This document shows positions 1 through 5,748 of a stretch of 5,855 nucleotides of DNA, piece by piece. The notes under the pieces are model-generated. The model was given only the letters and a program-made list of their open reading frames with translations, had not been told where the DNA came from and ran no database searches. Position 1 is the stretch's first letter, and the number at the start of each line of letters is the position of its first letter. Source of the DNA: an uncultured Ruminococcus sp. (GTDB lineage Bacteria > Bacillota > Clostridia > Oscillospirales > Ruminococcaceae); assembly GCA_902464115.1 (NCBI GenBank), contig CABQIF010000121.1, positions 1-5,855 on the forward strand. The letters are read 5' to 3'. The translations under genes were made by a program, and so were the position numbers.

Positions 1-3
1 AAA

Positions 4-9
4 AAGGAG
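4..9 (+). promoter_or_regulatory. Ribosome binding site of cas5c
   Basis: AAGGAG lies 7 nt before the ATG at 17 and fixes the cas5c start. The sequence left of it is only three bases, so no promoter can be judged. In the usual I-C order this site would sit between cas3 and cas5c. Confidence 0.8.
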
Positions 10-16
10 TGAGAAA

Positions 17-769
17 ATGAGCAAACCAACTCATGAAAATATCGTTGAATTTAAAGTTTATGGTGCAGATGCTCTATTTTCAGATGTTTTGACCAGAGCT
101 GGAATGGAAAAATACAGCTATCCGATTCCAACTTACGAGGCACTGAAAGGGATTCTGCATAGCATTTACTGGAAACCGACAATTGTCTGGTATATTGACG
201 CTGTTCGAGTCATGAACCGTATTCAGACGCAACGAAGAGGAATTCGTCCGATTCATTATAGTGGCGGAAATGACTTGTCTTATTGTACCTATTTGCGAGA
301 TGTTTGCTACCATGTACGAGCACATTTCGAGTGGAATGACAATCGCCCAGAGCTGGAACATGACCGCAACGAAAATAAGCATCACAACATTGCAAAGCGA
401 ATGATTGAACGAGGCGGAAGACGGGATATTTTCCTTGGCACACGAGAATGTATGGGATATGTAGAACCTTGTACATTTGAAGAGGGGACGGGATTCTATG
501 ACAATTCTGGAGAAATTCCGTATGGTCTTTTCTATCATGGCATTACATATGCAGATGAAGCGGTCTTACCGGAAGACAAAGGACAGATGACGGTTCGGTT
601 TTGGACTCCAATCATGAAAAATGGTGTGATTTCGTTCATTCGACCGGAGGAATGTACCATCAAACGGCATATTCGGGAAATGGAAATCAAGCCATTCGGG
701 GAAGAATATGGGAATTTTCAAGGGCTTTCTGAATTTTTAGGAGGTGATGGTGTTGCCGTGGACGAATGA
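17..769 (+). CDS. cas5c: Type I-C CRISPR-associated protein Cas5c (Cas5d), crRNA-processing endoribonuclease
   Basis: This 250-aa protein is the I-C Cas5. Unlike most Cas5 proteins, this subtype's Cas5 replaces Cas6: it cuts the pre-crRNA at the 3' base of the repeat hairpin, stays on the 5' handle and caps the Cascade backbone. Family wording is clear: YSYPIPTYEALKGILHSIYWKP (residues 33-54), RGIRPIHY (74-81), NKHHNIAKRMIERGGRRD (120-137) and GTRECMGYVEPC (141-152). Compared from memory with Bacillus halodurans Cas5d, its catalytic Tyr46/Lys116/His117 correspond to Tyr51/Lys121/His122 here, so the protein should be an active nuclease. The glycine-rich C-terminus (LGGDG, 241-245) follows an RRM-like body. 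The ATG is preceded by AAGGAG at 7 nt spacing. The 3' end overlaps cas8c by about 20 nt, which implies coupled translation. Length is normal for the family; no sign of damage. Confidence 0.96.
   Translation: MSKPTHENIVEFKVYGADALFSDVLTRAGMEKYSYPIPTYEALKGILHSIYWKPTIVWYIDAVRVMNRIQTQRRGIRPIHYSGGNDLSYCTYLRDVCYHVRAHFEWNDNRPELEHDRNENKHHNIAKRMIERGGRRDIFLGTRECMGYVEPCTFEEGTGFYDNSGEIPYGLFYHGITYADEAVLPEDKGQMTVRFWTPIMKNGVISFIRPEECTIKRHIREMEIKPFGEEYGNFQGLSEFLGGDGVAVDE
739..745 (+). promoter_or_regulatory. Ribosome binding site that decides the cas8c start
   Basis: AGGAGGT, continuing as GAT, matches an extended anti-Shine-Dalgarno pairing and lies inside the end of cas5c. Four consecutive in-frame start codons follow: GTG 744, ATG 747, GTG 750 and TTG 753. 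The first overlaps the site itself and the ATG is only 2 nt past AGGAGG. GTG 750 (5 nt) and TTG 753 (8 nt) have workable spacing. The site therefore argues against the only ATG. Confidence 0.75.
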
Positions 770-2708
770 ACTTTATCAGATTTATGAGCGTTTTTGTGGA
801 CATCCCATTGATGGGGATACCGCAGTTTTGTTGCCGGTGGCACATTCTACAGCAAATGCACAGATTGAAGTGACTTTGTCAGAAGATGGCGTATTTCAAG
901 CAGCAAAGAAAATCGAGGACAAAAAAGATGCCGTGACAATTATTCCAGTAACGGAAGACTCTGGTTCTCGTAGTTCTGGAATCACGCCGCATCCGTTGGC
1001 AGATAAATTGATTTATCTTGCTGGAGATTATGGGAATTATGTTCCTGAAAAAGCAGAAAAGGCATCAAAGGCATATGCCGCCTATCTGGAACAACTAAAA
1101 TCGTGGGCAGAGGGAAACCATTCCCATCCGGCAGTGCGAGCCATTTATACATATTTGCAAAAAGGCTGCTTGATACAAGATTTACTAACAGCATCCGTTT
1201 TTAATTTGGATGAACAAACGGGAAAGTTGGGCAAAGAAAAAATTTGTGATGTTGTGCAGTCAGATTGTATGGTGCGGTTTCGAGTTTATCAGTTGAATCC
1301 AGGCAGTAGAGATGAAACTTGGCTGGATTCGACTTTATACGAAAGCTGGATTGCACAAAATGAAGAACAAAACGCATCTCAGCAGGTTCGGCAATTGTGT
1401 TATGCAACTGGCAAAGTAACAGAATGCTCGTACAAGCATCCGAATAAAATCAGAAATGCAGGAGATAAAGCAAAGCTGTTTTCTTCAAATGATGAGAGTG
1501 GCTTTTCTTATCGAGGCAGATTTCAGAACAAAGAGCAGGCGGTTTCCATTGGCTATGATTTTTCGCAGAAAATGCATAATGCCTTGCGGTGGATGATTCA
1601 ACGGCAGGGAAATTCAATTGGCAGAACCATGACTTTGCTTGCATGGGAAAGCGATTTAGAGAAACTTCCAAATTTGATGGAAAGTTCTTCTGAAATGTTT
1701 TTTGATTATAAAGAACAATGTGGAGAAAGTCAGGATGATATCGATATATTTGATATCCCAACCAGTGATTTTGGAGCAGATGTTGCACCGGAACGGACAT
1801 TTGCCAGTTATCAAGAAAACCTTAAAAAAGTGATTTTCGGTTATCAAAACAACATGAAGCCACTATCTAATGTCATGGTGATGGTGCTGGATTCTGCAAC
1901 GACCGGACGACTCTCTATGACCATGTATACACAGATGGAACATTCCGAATTTTTTAAGAGCTTGAAAGCATGGCATGAACAGACTGCATGGCGATATTGG
2001 AGAAAAAAGAAATTTGACATCTTTTCTTTTTCTCTATATGATATTGTAAATTGTGCATATGGAACAGAGCATGGAAACTTTTTAAAATGTGATGATAAGT
2101 TAATGCCATTCACCATTAGTCGATTGCTTCCTTGTGTACTGGGAGAACAGGCATTTCCAATGGATTTGCTTCATGCACTTTGTGATCGGGCATCTTACCC
2201 ACAAGCATACGACCAAAAATACAACTGGGATTTGGTGGTTGCCTGTGCTTGTGGAATGCTGCGAAGAAAAATATACGAACAAAAAGGAGAATGTAACATG
2301 GAACTGGATGAAACCTGTACTCGCAGAGATTATCTGTATGGCAGATTGCTGGCAGTAGCGGAAGTAGCGGAATCGGTTGTCCTGAATAAAAAAGAGGGCA
2401 ACGATACCAGAATTACCAATGCTCGCCGGTATTTTACAGCGTTTGTGAATCAGCCATACCGGACGTGGAATGTCATTCGGCAACGGTTAGAACCTTATAT
2501 TTCCTTTATGCCGAAGCCGCAGAGAAACTATTACTGTACATTGATTGATGAAATTACAGGAATGTTTGATCATGCTGCATTTATGGATAATTCCAAGTTG
2601 GAACCGGAATATTTGCATGCGTATAGCTGCCAATTGCAGAAAATTTCTGCTGATAAAAAGCGTAAGAACCAAAACGATTCAACCAATGAGGAGGAAACAG
2701 AATCATGA
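750..2708 (+). CDS. cas8c: Type I-C CRISPR-associated protein Cas8c (Csd1), large Cascade subunit
   Basis: This protein of about 652 aa is the I-C large subunit, which contacts the crRNA handle region, reads the PAM (TTC-type in studied I-C systems), helps open the target and recruits Cas3. Characteristic Csd1 stretches are visible: KIRNAGDKAKLFSSND (about residues 233-248), GFSYRGRF (251-258) and SQKMHNALRWMIQRQG (272-287). A central segment near residues 316-340 is strongly acidic, and the C-terminal 136 residues form a mostly helical small-subunit-like domain. The start is uncertain among codons at 744, 747, 750 and 753; 750 is chosen for spacing to AGGAGGT, and 753 would give MPWTNELYQIY, also plausible. 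The gene overlaps cas5c by 20 nt and cas7c by 4 nt (ATGA). It also carries an internal translation start for Cas11c at 2298. Length is at the long end of what I expect for Csd1. Function is assigned by family, not by a catalytic site; none is expected. Confidence 0.95.
   Translation: MLPWTNELYQIYERFCGHPIDGDTAVLLPVAHSTANAQIEVTLSEDGVFQAAKKIEDKKDAVTIIPVTEDSGSRSSGITPHPLADKLIYLAGDYGNYVPEKAEKASKAYAAYLEQLKSWAEGNHSHPAVRAIYTYLQKGCLIQDLLTASVFNLDEQTGKLGKEKICDVVQSDCMVRFRVYQLNPGSRDETWLDSTLYESWIAQNEEQNASQQVRQLCYATGKVTECSYKHPNKIRNAGDKAKLFSSNDESGFSYRGRFQNKEQAVSIGYDFSQKMHNALRWMIQRQGNSIGRTMTLLAWESDLEKLPNLMESSSEMFFDYKEQCGESQDDIDIFDIPTSDFGADVAPERTFASYQENLKKVIFGYQNNMKPLSNVMVMVLDSATTGRLSMTMYTQMEHSEFFKSLKAWHEQTAWRYWRKKKFDIFSFSLYDIVNCAYGTEHGNFLKCDDKLMPFTISRLLPCVLGEQAFPMDLLHALCDRASYPQAYDQKYNWDLVVACACGMLRRKIYEQKGECNMELDETCTRRDYLYGRLLAVAEVAESVVLNKKEGNDTRITNARRYFTAFVNQPYRTWNVIRQRLEPYISFMPKPQRNYYCTLIDEITGMFDHAAFMDNSKLEPEYLHAYSCQLQKISADKKRKNQNDSTNEEETES
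2284..2289 (+). promoter_or_regulatory. Internal ribosome binding site for cas11c inside cas8c
   Basis: AAGGAG lies within the cas8c coding sequence, 8 nt before an in-frame ATG at 2298. It is as strong and as well spaced as the site in front of cas5c. It falls on codons for an EQKGE stretch between the large-subunit body and the helical C-terminal domain, where an internal start would be expected. Confidence 0.75.
2298..2708 (+). CDS. cas11c: Predicted Cas11c small subunit, made by internal initiation within cas8c (same frame)
   Basis: The ATG at 2298 is in the cas8c frame and would give a 136-aa protein beginning MELDETCTRRDYLYGRLLAV, identical to the C-terminus of Cas8c. In studied type I-C systems a separate small subunit, Cas11c, is produced from an internal start in cas8c; copies line the Cascade belly and stabilise the displaced and target strands. 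What is seen here is the ATG, the AAGGAG 8 nt upstream, the expected size (roughly 15-16 kDa) and a helical character with aromatic and basic residues (RYFTAFVNQPYRTWNVIRQR, residues 44-63) and a hydrophilic tail ending in NEEETES. That it is actually translated is inference from the family. It shares its stop with cas8c and the 4-nt overlap with cas7c. Confidence 0.78.
   Translation: MELDETCTRRDYLYGRLLAVAEVAESVVLNKKEGNDTRITNARRYFTAFVNQPYRTWNVIRQRLEPYISFMPKPQRNYYCTLIDEITGMFDHAAFMDNSKLEPEYLHAYSCQLQKISADKKRKNQNDSTNEEETES
2688..2694 (+). promoter_or_regulatory. Ribosome binding site of cas7c
   Basis: GAGGAGG lies 10 nt before the cas7c ATG at 2705, within the last codons of cas8c/cas11c. The strong site fits the high copy number needed for the backbone subunit. 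Confidence 0.75.
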
Positions 2709-3556
2709 GTACCCTTTCTAAAAAAATTGACTTTGCCATTTTAATTTCCGTAGAAAATGCCAATCCGAACGGCGACCCGCTGTGTGGCAACCGCCCGAGA
2801 GAAGATTATGACGGCTACGGAGAAATTTCAGATGTTTGCCTGAAGCGAAAGATTCGCAATCGGCTGATTGATATGAACGAATCTGTCTTTGTGCAGTCGA
2901 ATGACCATCGTGTAGATAAATATAAGAGTTTGAAAACACGAGCAGAAGGCTGTGAAGACCTGAATGCGGTTAAAAATGGAAAAAATACCGATCAAGATGA
3001 ATTTGCAAGGATTGCATGCAAACAGTGGATTGATGTCAGAAGTTTTGGACAAGTATTTGCTTTTAAGAAAGATACAGTTTCTGTTGGGGTAAGAGGCCCT
3101 GTTACAATCAGCATTGCAAAAAGCGTGAGCCCAGTGGATATTATCAGCATGCAGATTGTGAAGAGTGTCAATAGTGAAGATACAGCAGAAAGAGCATCTG
3201 ATACTATGGGTATGAAGCATCGGGTTGCATTTGGTCTGTATCTGGCAAAGGGCAGCATCAATTGTCAGTTAGCGGAAAAGACTGGCTTTAGTGATGAAGA
3301 TGCAGAAAAAATCAAAGAAGCATTGAGAACCTTATTGGAAAATGATGCATCCTCTGCTCGTCCGGAAGGCAGTATGGAAGTTTGTGCACTGTATTGGTGG
3401 GAACAGGAAGGAAAAACACCGAAATATTCTTCTGCAAAAGTACAGCGGTCTTTACAGGTCGCCTTAAAAGAAGGCGTTACGAAGCCGACACGGTTTGAAG
3501 ATTACGATGTACAGGTTACACCATTAGACGGTGTTATGCTGCAGATTTTATCATGA
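2705..3556 (+). CDS. cas7c: Type I-C CRISPR-associated protein Cas7c (Csd2), Cascade backbone subunit
   Basis: This 283-aa protein is the Csd2/Cas7 RAMP subunit that polymerises along the crRNA spacer (seven copies in characterised I-C Cascades) and holds the guide for target pairing. The N-terminus is diagnostic: KIDFAILISVENANPNGDP (residues 7-25), GNRPREDYDGYGEISDVCLKRKIRNRL (28-54). Further family stretches are WIDVRSFGQVFAF (108-120), GVRGPVTISIAKSVSP (128-143), MGMKHRVAFGLYLAKG (168-183) and SSARPEGSMEVCALYWWE (216-233). Length is typical and no interruption is seen. The ATG overlaps the cas8c stop (ATGA) and the TGA overlaps the cas4 start (ATGA), so it sits in the middle of a coupled operon. 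A non-Cas role is very unlikely. Confidence 0.97.
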   Translation: MSTLSKKIDFAILISVENANPNGDPLCGNRPREDYDGYGEISDVCLKRKIRNRLIDMNESVFVQSNDHRVDKYKSLKTRAEGCEDLNAVKNGKNTDQDEFARIACKQWIDVRSFGQVFAFKKDTVSVGVRGPVTISIAKSVSPVDIISMQIVKSVNSEDTAERASDTMGMKHRVAFGLYLAKGSINCQLAEKTGFSDEDAEKIKEALRTLLENDASSARPEGSMEVCALYWWEQEGKTPKYSSAKVQRSLQVALKEGVTKPTRFEDYDVQVTPLDGVMLQILS

Positions 3557-4227
3557 GGTATTCAGAAGATGAATATCTGATGCTTTCTGGCATTCAGCAT
3601 TTTTGTTTTTGTCGCCGACAGTGGGCATTGATTCATTTGGAACAGCAATGGGCGGAAAATATACGAACCGCAGACGGAGAAATTTTTCATAAGAACGCTC
3701 ATGACAAAGAACGACATGAAACAAGAGGAAATCAAATCATTGTCCGTGGAATGCCGGTGTCCTCTGCAACACTGGGCATTTCCGGAGAATGTGATGTTGT
3801 AGAATTTCATCGTTCAGAAACAGGTGTTCCCATTCATGGGAAATCGGGAACTTATGACATTATTCCCATTGAATATAAGCGTGGAGAAGCAAAAAAAGAT
3901 GATTGTGACCGTCTGCAACTTGCTGCACAGGCAATGTGTCTGGAAGAAATGCTGTGTTGTACCATTCCCATCGGATATTTGTACTATGGAAAGACAAGAC
4001 GGCGGTCTAAAGTGGAAATTGATACACAATTGCGAGAAAAAACAATTGCAATGTTAACGGAAATGCATCAGTTATACCGAACACAACATACACCGAAAGT
4101 CCGACGGACAAAAGCGTGTAATGCATGCTCTTTGAAGCAGCTTTGTCTACCCGTTCTCTGTGGAACACAGTCTGCTGCTGCCTATATGCAAGCGATGTTA
4201 AAGCCGACAGAGGAGGAATCAGAATGA
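3553..4227 (+). CDS. cas4: CRISPR-associated exonuclease Cas4 (type I-C)
   Basis: This 224-aa protein is the Cas4 RecB-family nuclease that works with Cas1-Cas2 to pick and trim prespacers by their PAM end, thereby orienting integration. The N-terminus EDEYLMLSGIQHFCFCRRQWALIHLEQQW is typical. Likely [4Fe-4S] ligands are Cys20 plus Cys189, Cys192 and Cys198 (CNAC-x5-C). Nuclease motifs visible are a His in GEIFHKNAH (His46 or His50), Asp81 in SGECDVVEF, Glu107 and Lys109 in PIEYKRG, and the QLAAQAMCLEEM helix (122-133). All expected positions look filled, so it should be active. It starts on the ATGA shared with the cas7c stop; unlike its neighbours it has no clear Shine-Dalgarno site, so expression probably depends on ribosomes finishing cas7c. 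A later in-frame ATG at residue 10 would remove conserved N-terminal residues and is unlikely. Confidence 0.96.
   Translation: MRYSEDEYLMLSGIQHFCFCRRQWALIHLEQQWAENIRTADGEIFHKNAHDKERHETRGNQIIVRGMPVSSATLGISGECDVVEFHRSETGVPIHGKSGTYDIIPIEYKRGEAKKDDCDRLQLAAQAMCLEEMLCCTIPIGYLYYGKTRRRSKVEIDTQLREKTIAMLTEMHQLYRTQHTPKVRRTKACNACSLKQLCLPVLCGTQSAAAYMQAMLKPTEEESE
4211..4216 (+). promoter_or_regulatory. Ribosome binding site that decides the cas1 start
   Basis: AGGAGG lies 7 nt before the ATG at 4224. The cas1 frame stays open upstream to an ATG at 4125, which would add 33 cysteine-rich residues unlike any Cas1. This site and the ATGA overlap with the cas4 stop place the true start at 4224. Confidence 0.88.
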
Positions 4228-5255
4228 AACAGCTGCGACAAACGCTGTATATTATGACACCAGAACGGTATTTGTCTTTGGATGGAGAAAATGTTGTGGT
4301 TCAGGAGAAGAAAATAATTCTTGCAAGGTTTCCGCTGCATAATTTAGATGGAATCATTTGTTTTGGTGCAACAGGAGCTAGTCCGCCGTTGATGGGAAAA
4401 TGTGCAGAAATGGGCTTACCGATTTCGTTTTTGAGTCGTTCGGGGAAGTTCCTCTGTCGAACAGAAGGAACGACCAGTGGAAATGTATTGCTTCGTCGGC
4501 AGCAATATCGACTGGCTGACCAAGCATCTGAACGGCTGAAAATTGCAAAAAGTATGATTACTGGGAAGATTTTCAATAGTCGGTATGTATTAGAACGTGC
4601 AATTCGAGATCATGGTTTGCGAATGGATGTTGAAAAAATGCAGAAGAAGTCAGAATTTCTGCGAGCAGCAGCACAACGTGCATGGGAAGCATCTGATTTG
4701 GATTCTCTGCGTGGCATTGAAGGAGAAGCAGCATCTGTTTATTTTTCTGTATGGGATGATTTGATTTTGCAGCAGAAAGAACATTTTTATTTTTCTGTTC
4801 GTTCCAGACGACCGCCATTGGATCGAGTGAATGCGTTGCTTTCATTTGCCTATTCGTTTATGACCAGTATGTGTACGGCTGCTTTGGAAAGTGTTGGTTT
4901 AGATCCTTATATTGGATTTCTGCATACGGATCGACCGGGACGCCGTTCGCTTGCATTGGATTTGGTAGAAGAATTTCGTGCACCATTGTGTGACCGATTT
5001 GTATTGACATTGATTAACCGGCGAATGATTCAAGAAAAGCAATTTGAGAAGCAAGCAGATGGTGCTGTTTGGCTGAATGAAGAGGGAAGAAAGCTATTTT
5101 TAGAAGCCTGGCAAAAGAAAAAGGCAGAAGTGATTCCGCATCCTTTTCTAAAAGAAAAGGTACAATATGGAATGTTGCCCTACGCACAAGCCTTATTGTT
5201 GGCAAGATATATTCGTGGAGATTTGGACGACTATCCAGCGATGATGTGGAAGTGA
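4224..5255 (+). CDS. cas1: CRISPR-associated endonuclease/integrase Cas1 (type I-C)
   Basis: This 343-aa protein is the metal-dependent integrase of spacer acquisition; with Cas2 it forms a Cas1(4)-Cas2(2) complex that joins prespacers to the first repeat at the leader. The N-terminal beta domain begins MKQLRQTLYIMTPERYLSLDGENV, with CFGATGASPPLMGKC at 46-60. The helical catalytic domain has SLRGIEGEAASVYF (161-174), RPPLDRVNALLSFAYSF (196-212) and GFLHTDRPGRRSLALDLVEEFR (231-252). The expected metal ligands are Glu166, His234 and Asp246, with Glu249 nearby. Length matches I-C Cas1. The start at 4224 is supported by AGGAGG at 7 nt and by the ATGA overlap with cas4; the in-frame upstream extension to 4125 overlaps cas4 heavily and is rejected. 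Only 6 nt separate its stop from cas2 in the same frame, so the two adaptation subunits should be made together. Confidence 0.97.
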   Translation: MKQLRQTLYIMTPERYLSLDGENVVVQEKKIILARFPLHNLDGIICFGATGASPPLMGKCAEMGLPISFLSRSGKFLCRTEGTTSGNVLLRRQQYRLADQASERLKIAKSMITGKIFNSRYVLERAIRDHGLRMDVEKMQKKSEFLRAAAQRAWEASDLDSLRGIEGEAASVYFSVWDDLILQQKEHFYFSVRSRRPPLDRVNALLSFAYSFMTSMCTAALESVGLDPYIGFLHTDRPGRRSLALDLVEEFRAPLCDRFVLTLINRRMIQEKQFEKQADGAVWLNEEGRKLFLEAWQKKKAEVIPHPFLKEKVQYGMLPYAQALLLARYIRGDLDDYPAMMWK

Positions 5256-5257
5256 TC
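5248..5257 (+). promoter_or_regulatory. Ribosome binding site supporting a TTG start for cas2
   Basis: GGAAGTGATC differs at one base from GGAGGTGATC, the full complement of the usual 16S rRNA 3' end. It covers the last codons and stop of cas1, and its GGAAG core ends 9 nt before the TTG at 5262. This supports use of the rare start codon. Confidence 0.6.
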
Positions 5258-5261
5258 AAAC

Positions 5262-5552
5262 TTGTTAGTCTTAATTACTTATGATGTCAATACAGAAACC
5301 AAAGAAGGAAGACGTCGATTACAGAGGGTTGCAAAGCAGTGTGTCAATTATGGAACACGCGTGCAAAATTCTGTATTTGAATGTGTGTTAGATGCTGCAG
5401 AATTTCGAAAGGTAAAGCAAATACTGATTGATTTGATTGATCCAGAGAAAGACAGTTTGCGTTTTTATCAGCTGGGAAATCATTATGAAAGTAAAGTAGA
5501 ACACATTGGTGTACGTCCTTCTTTGCATATAGAAGAACCGTTATTACTCTGA
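5262..5552 (+). CDS. cas2: CRISPR-associated protein Cas2 (type I-C)
   Basis: This 96-aa protein is Cas2, the small ferredoxin-fold dimer that bridges two Cas1 dimers in the spacer integration complex. The beta1 strand MLVLITYDVNTE carries the family Asp8; RVAKQCVNYGTRVQNSVFEC (22-41) and LIDPEKDSLRFYQLG (58-72) are typical of the I-C branch, as is the C-terminal tail KVEHIGVRPSLHIEEPL, which in Cas2 proteins contacts Cas1. The start codon is TTG: the frame has the cas1 stop only three codons upstream and no ATG or GTG lies between. A near-complete extended Shine-Dalgarno match supports it. The gene ends in tandem in-frame stops (TGA TAA). It is the last cas gene before the leader. Confidence 0.95.
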   Translation: MLVLITYDVNTETKEGRRRLQRVAKQCVNYGTRVQNSVFECVLDAAEFRKVKQILIDLIDPEKDSLRFYQLGNHYESKVEHIGVRPSLHIEEPLLL

Positions 5553-5571
5553 TAAAAAACTGATTTTATGG

Positions 5572-5614
5572 CTGCGGACCGGAAGTGTGCATAAAAATAC
5601 AGGGGGGTTCGCAG
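5572..5614 (+). repeat. Inverted repeat (9-bp stem) just downstream of cas2
   Basis: CTGCGGACC (5572-5580) pairs with GGTTCGCAG (5606-5614) across a 25-nt loop. All nine pairs form in RNA if one G-U is allowed. It is the only GC-rich patch of the leader. No T-run follows on the + strand, so it is not a standard terminator. It could be an RNA structure at the end of the cas message, a protein-binding site, or a leader element. I have an unverified impression that similar GCGAACC/GGTTCGC pairs follow cas2 in other I-C loci. Confidence 0.7.
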
Positions 5615-5646
5615 AAGAAAAACAGTAAAATTTTGTCAGATACAAC

Positions 5647-5677
5647 TTGCAAATCAAGCTATTTTTCATATTAAAAT
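5647..5677 (+). promoter_or_regulatory. Possible promoter for the pre-crRNA
   Basis: TTGCAA (5647-5652) is followed by TAAAAT (5672-5677, five of six -10 bases) at a wide 19-nt spacing, or by TATTAA (5669-5674) at 16 nt. Both are tolerable but neither is strong, and AT-rich leaders produce such matches by chance. A second weak pair, TTGTGT (5685-5690) and TAAATT (5708-5713), has ideal 17-nt spacing but poorer hexamers. Confidence 0.25.
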
Positions 5678-5683
5678 AGATTT

Positions 5684-5711
5684 TTTGTGTACATATAGAA
5701 ATGTGCATAAA
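5684..5711 (+). repeat. AT-rich inverted repeat in the leader
   Basis: Positions 5684-5694 can pair with 5701-5711 around the 6-nt loop ATAGAA; the core is TGTACAT against ATGTGCA. Eleven pairs form in RNA with two G-U wobbles. It might be an operator-like palindrome or a weak RNA hairpin; no function can be read from it. Confidence 0.4.
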
Positions 5712-5723
5712 TTTAAAAATCGC

Positions 5724-5748
5724 TTTAGTCAAATTTTAGTGAAATTTG
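5724..5748 (+). repeat. 11-bp-period tandem repeat abutting the first CRISPR repeat
   Basis: TTTAGTCAAATTT (5724-5736) recurs as TTTAGTGAAATTT (5735-5747), 12 of 13 identical, offset by 11 bp, about one helical turn. The same bases form a perfect 7-bp inverted repeat, CAAATTT (5730-5736) and AAATTTG (5742-5748), with loop TAGTG. It ends 2 nt before repeat 1, the place where leader anchoring or integrase recognition sites lie in several CRISPR systems. Confidence 0.6.

Noticed and set aside
80..538. 152-aa minus-strand open frame opposite cas5c
   Set aside because: It is the mirror of a well-identified conserved gene; no start signal or known motif supports it.
2134..2358. 74-aa open frame on the + strand inside cas8c
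   Set aside because: It lies in another frame of a strongly conserved gene, has no ribosome binding site of note and no recognisable protein wording.
3024..3033. AGTGGATTGA inside cas7c, identical to 10 nt of the CRISPR repeat; considered as a degenerate repeat or repeat-like regulatory RNA
   Set aside because: It lies in a conserved coding stretch (KQWIDVRS), has no accompanying stem or spacer-like partner, and a 10-nt match is expected by chance in nearly 6 kb.
2828..3261. Overlapping minus-strand open frames of 89 and 130 aa opposite cas7c
   Set aside because: They are shadows of codon use in cas7c, with cysteine/histidine-rich, family-less sequences and no start signals.
4125..4223. Extension of cas1 by 33 residues to an upstream ATG
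   Set aside because: It overlaps cas4 in another frame, encodes a cysteine-rich stretch unlike Cas1, and the AGGAGG at 4211-4216 with the ATGA overlap fixes the start at 4224.
5572..5614. Rho-independent terminator of the cas operon
   Set aside because: The stem has a 25-nt loop and is followed by AAGAAAAACAG rather than a T-run.
5544..5732. 62-aa minus-strand open frame across the leader
   Set aside because: It crosses AT-rich sequence and the stem-forming element, has no ribosome binding site seen, and its sequence is low-complexity with no family resemblance.
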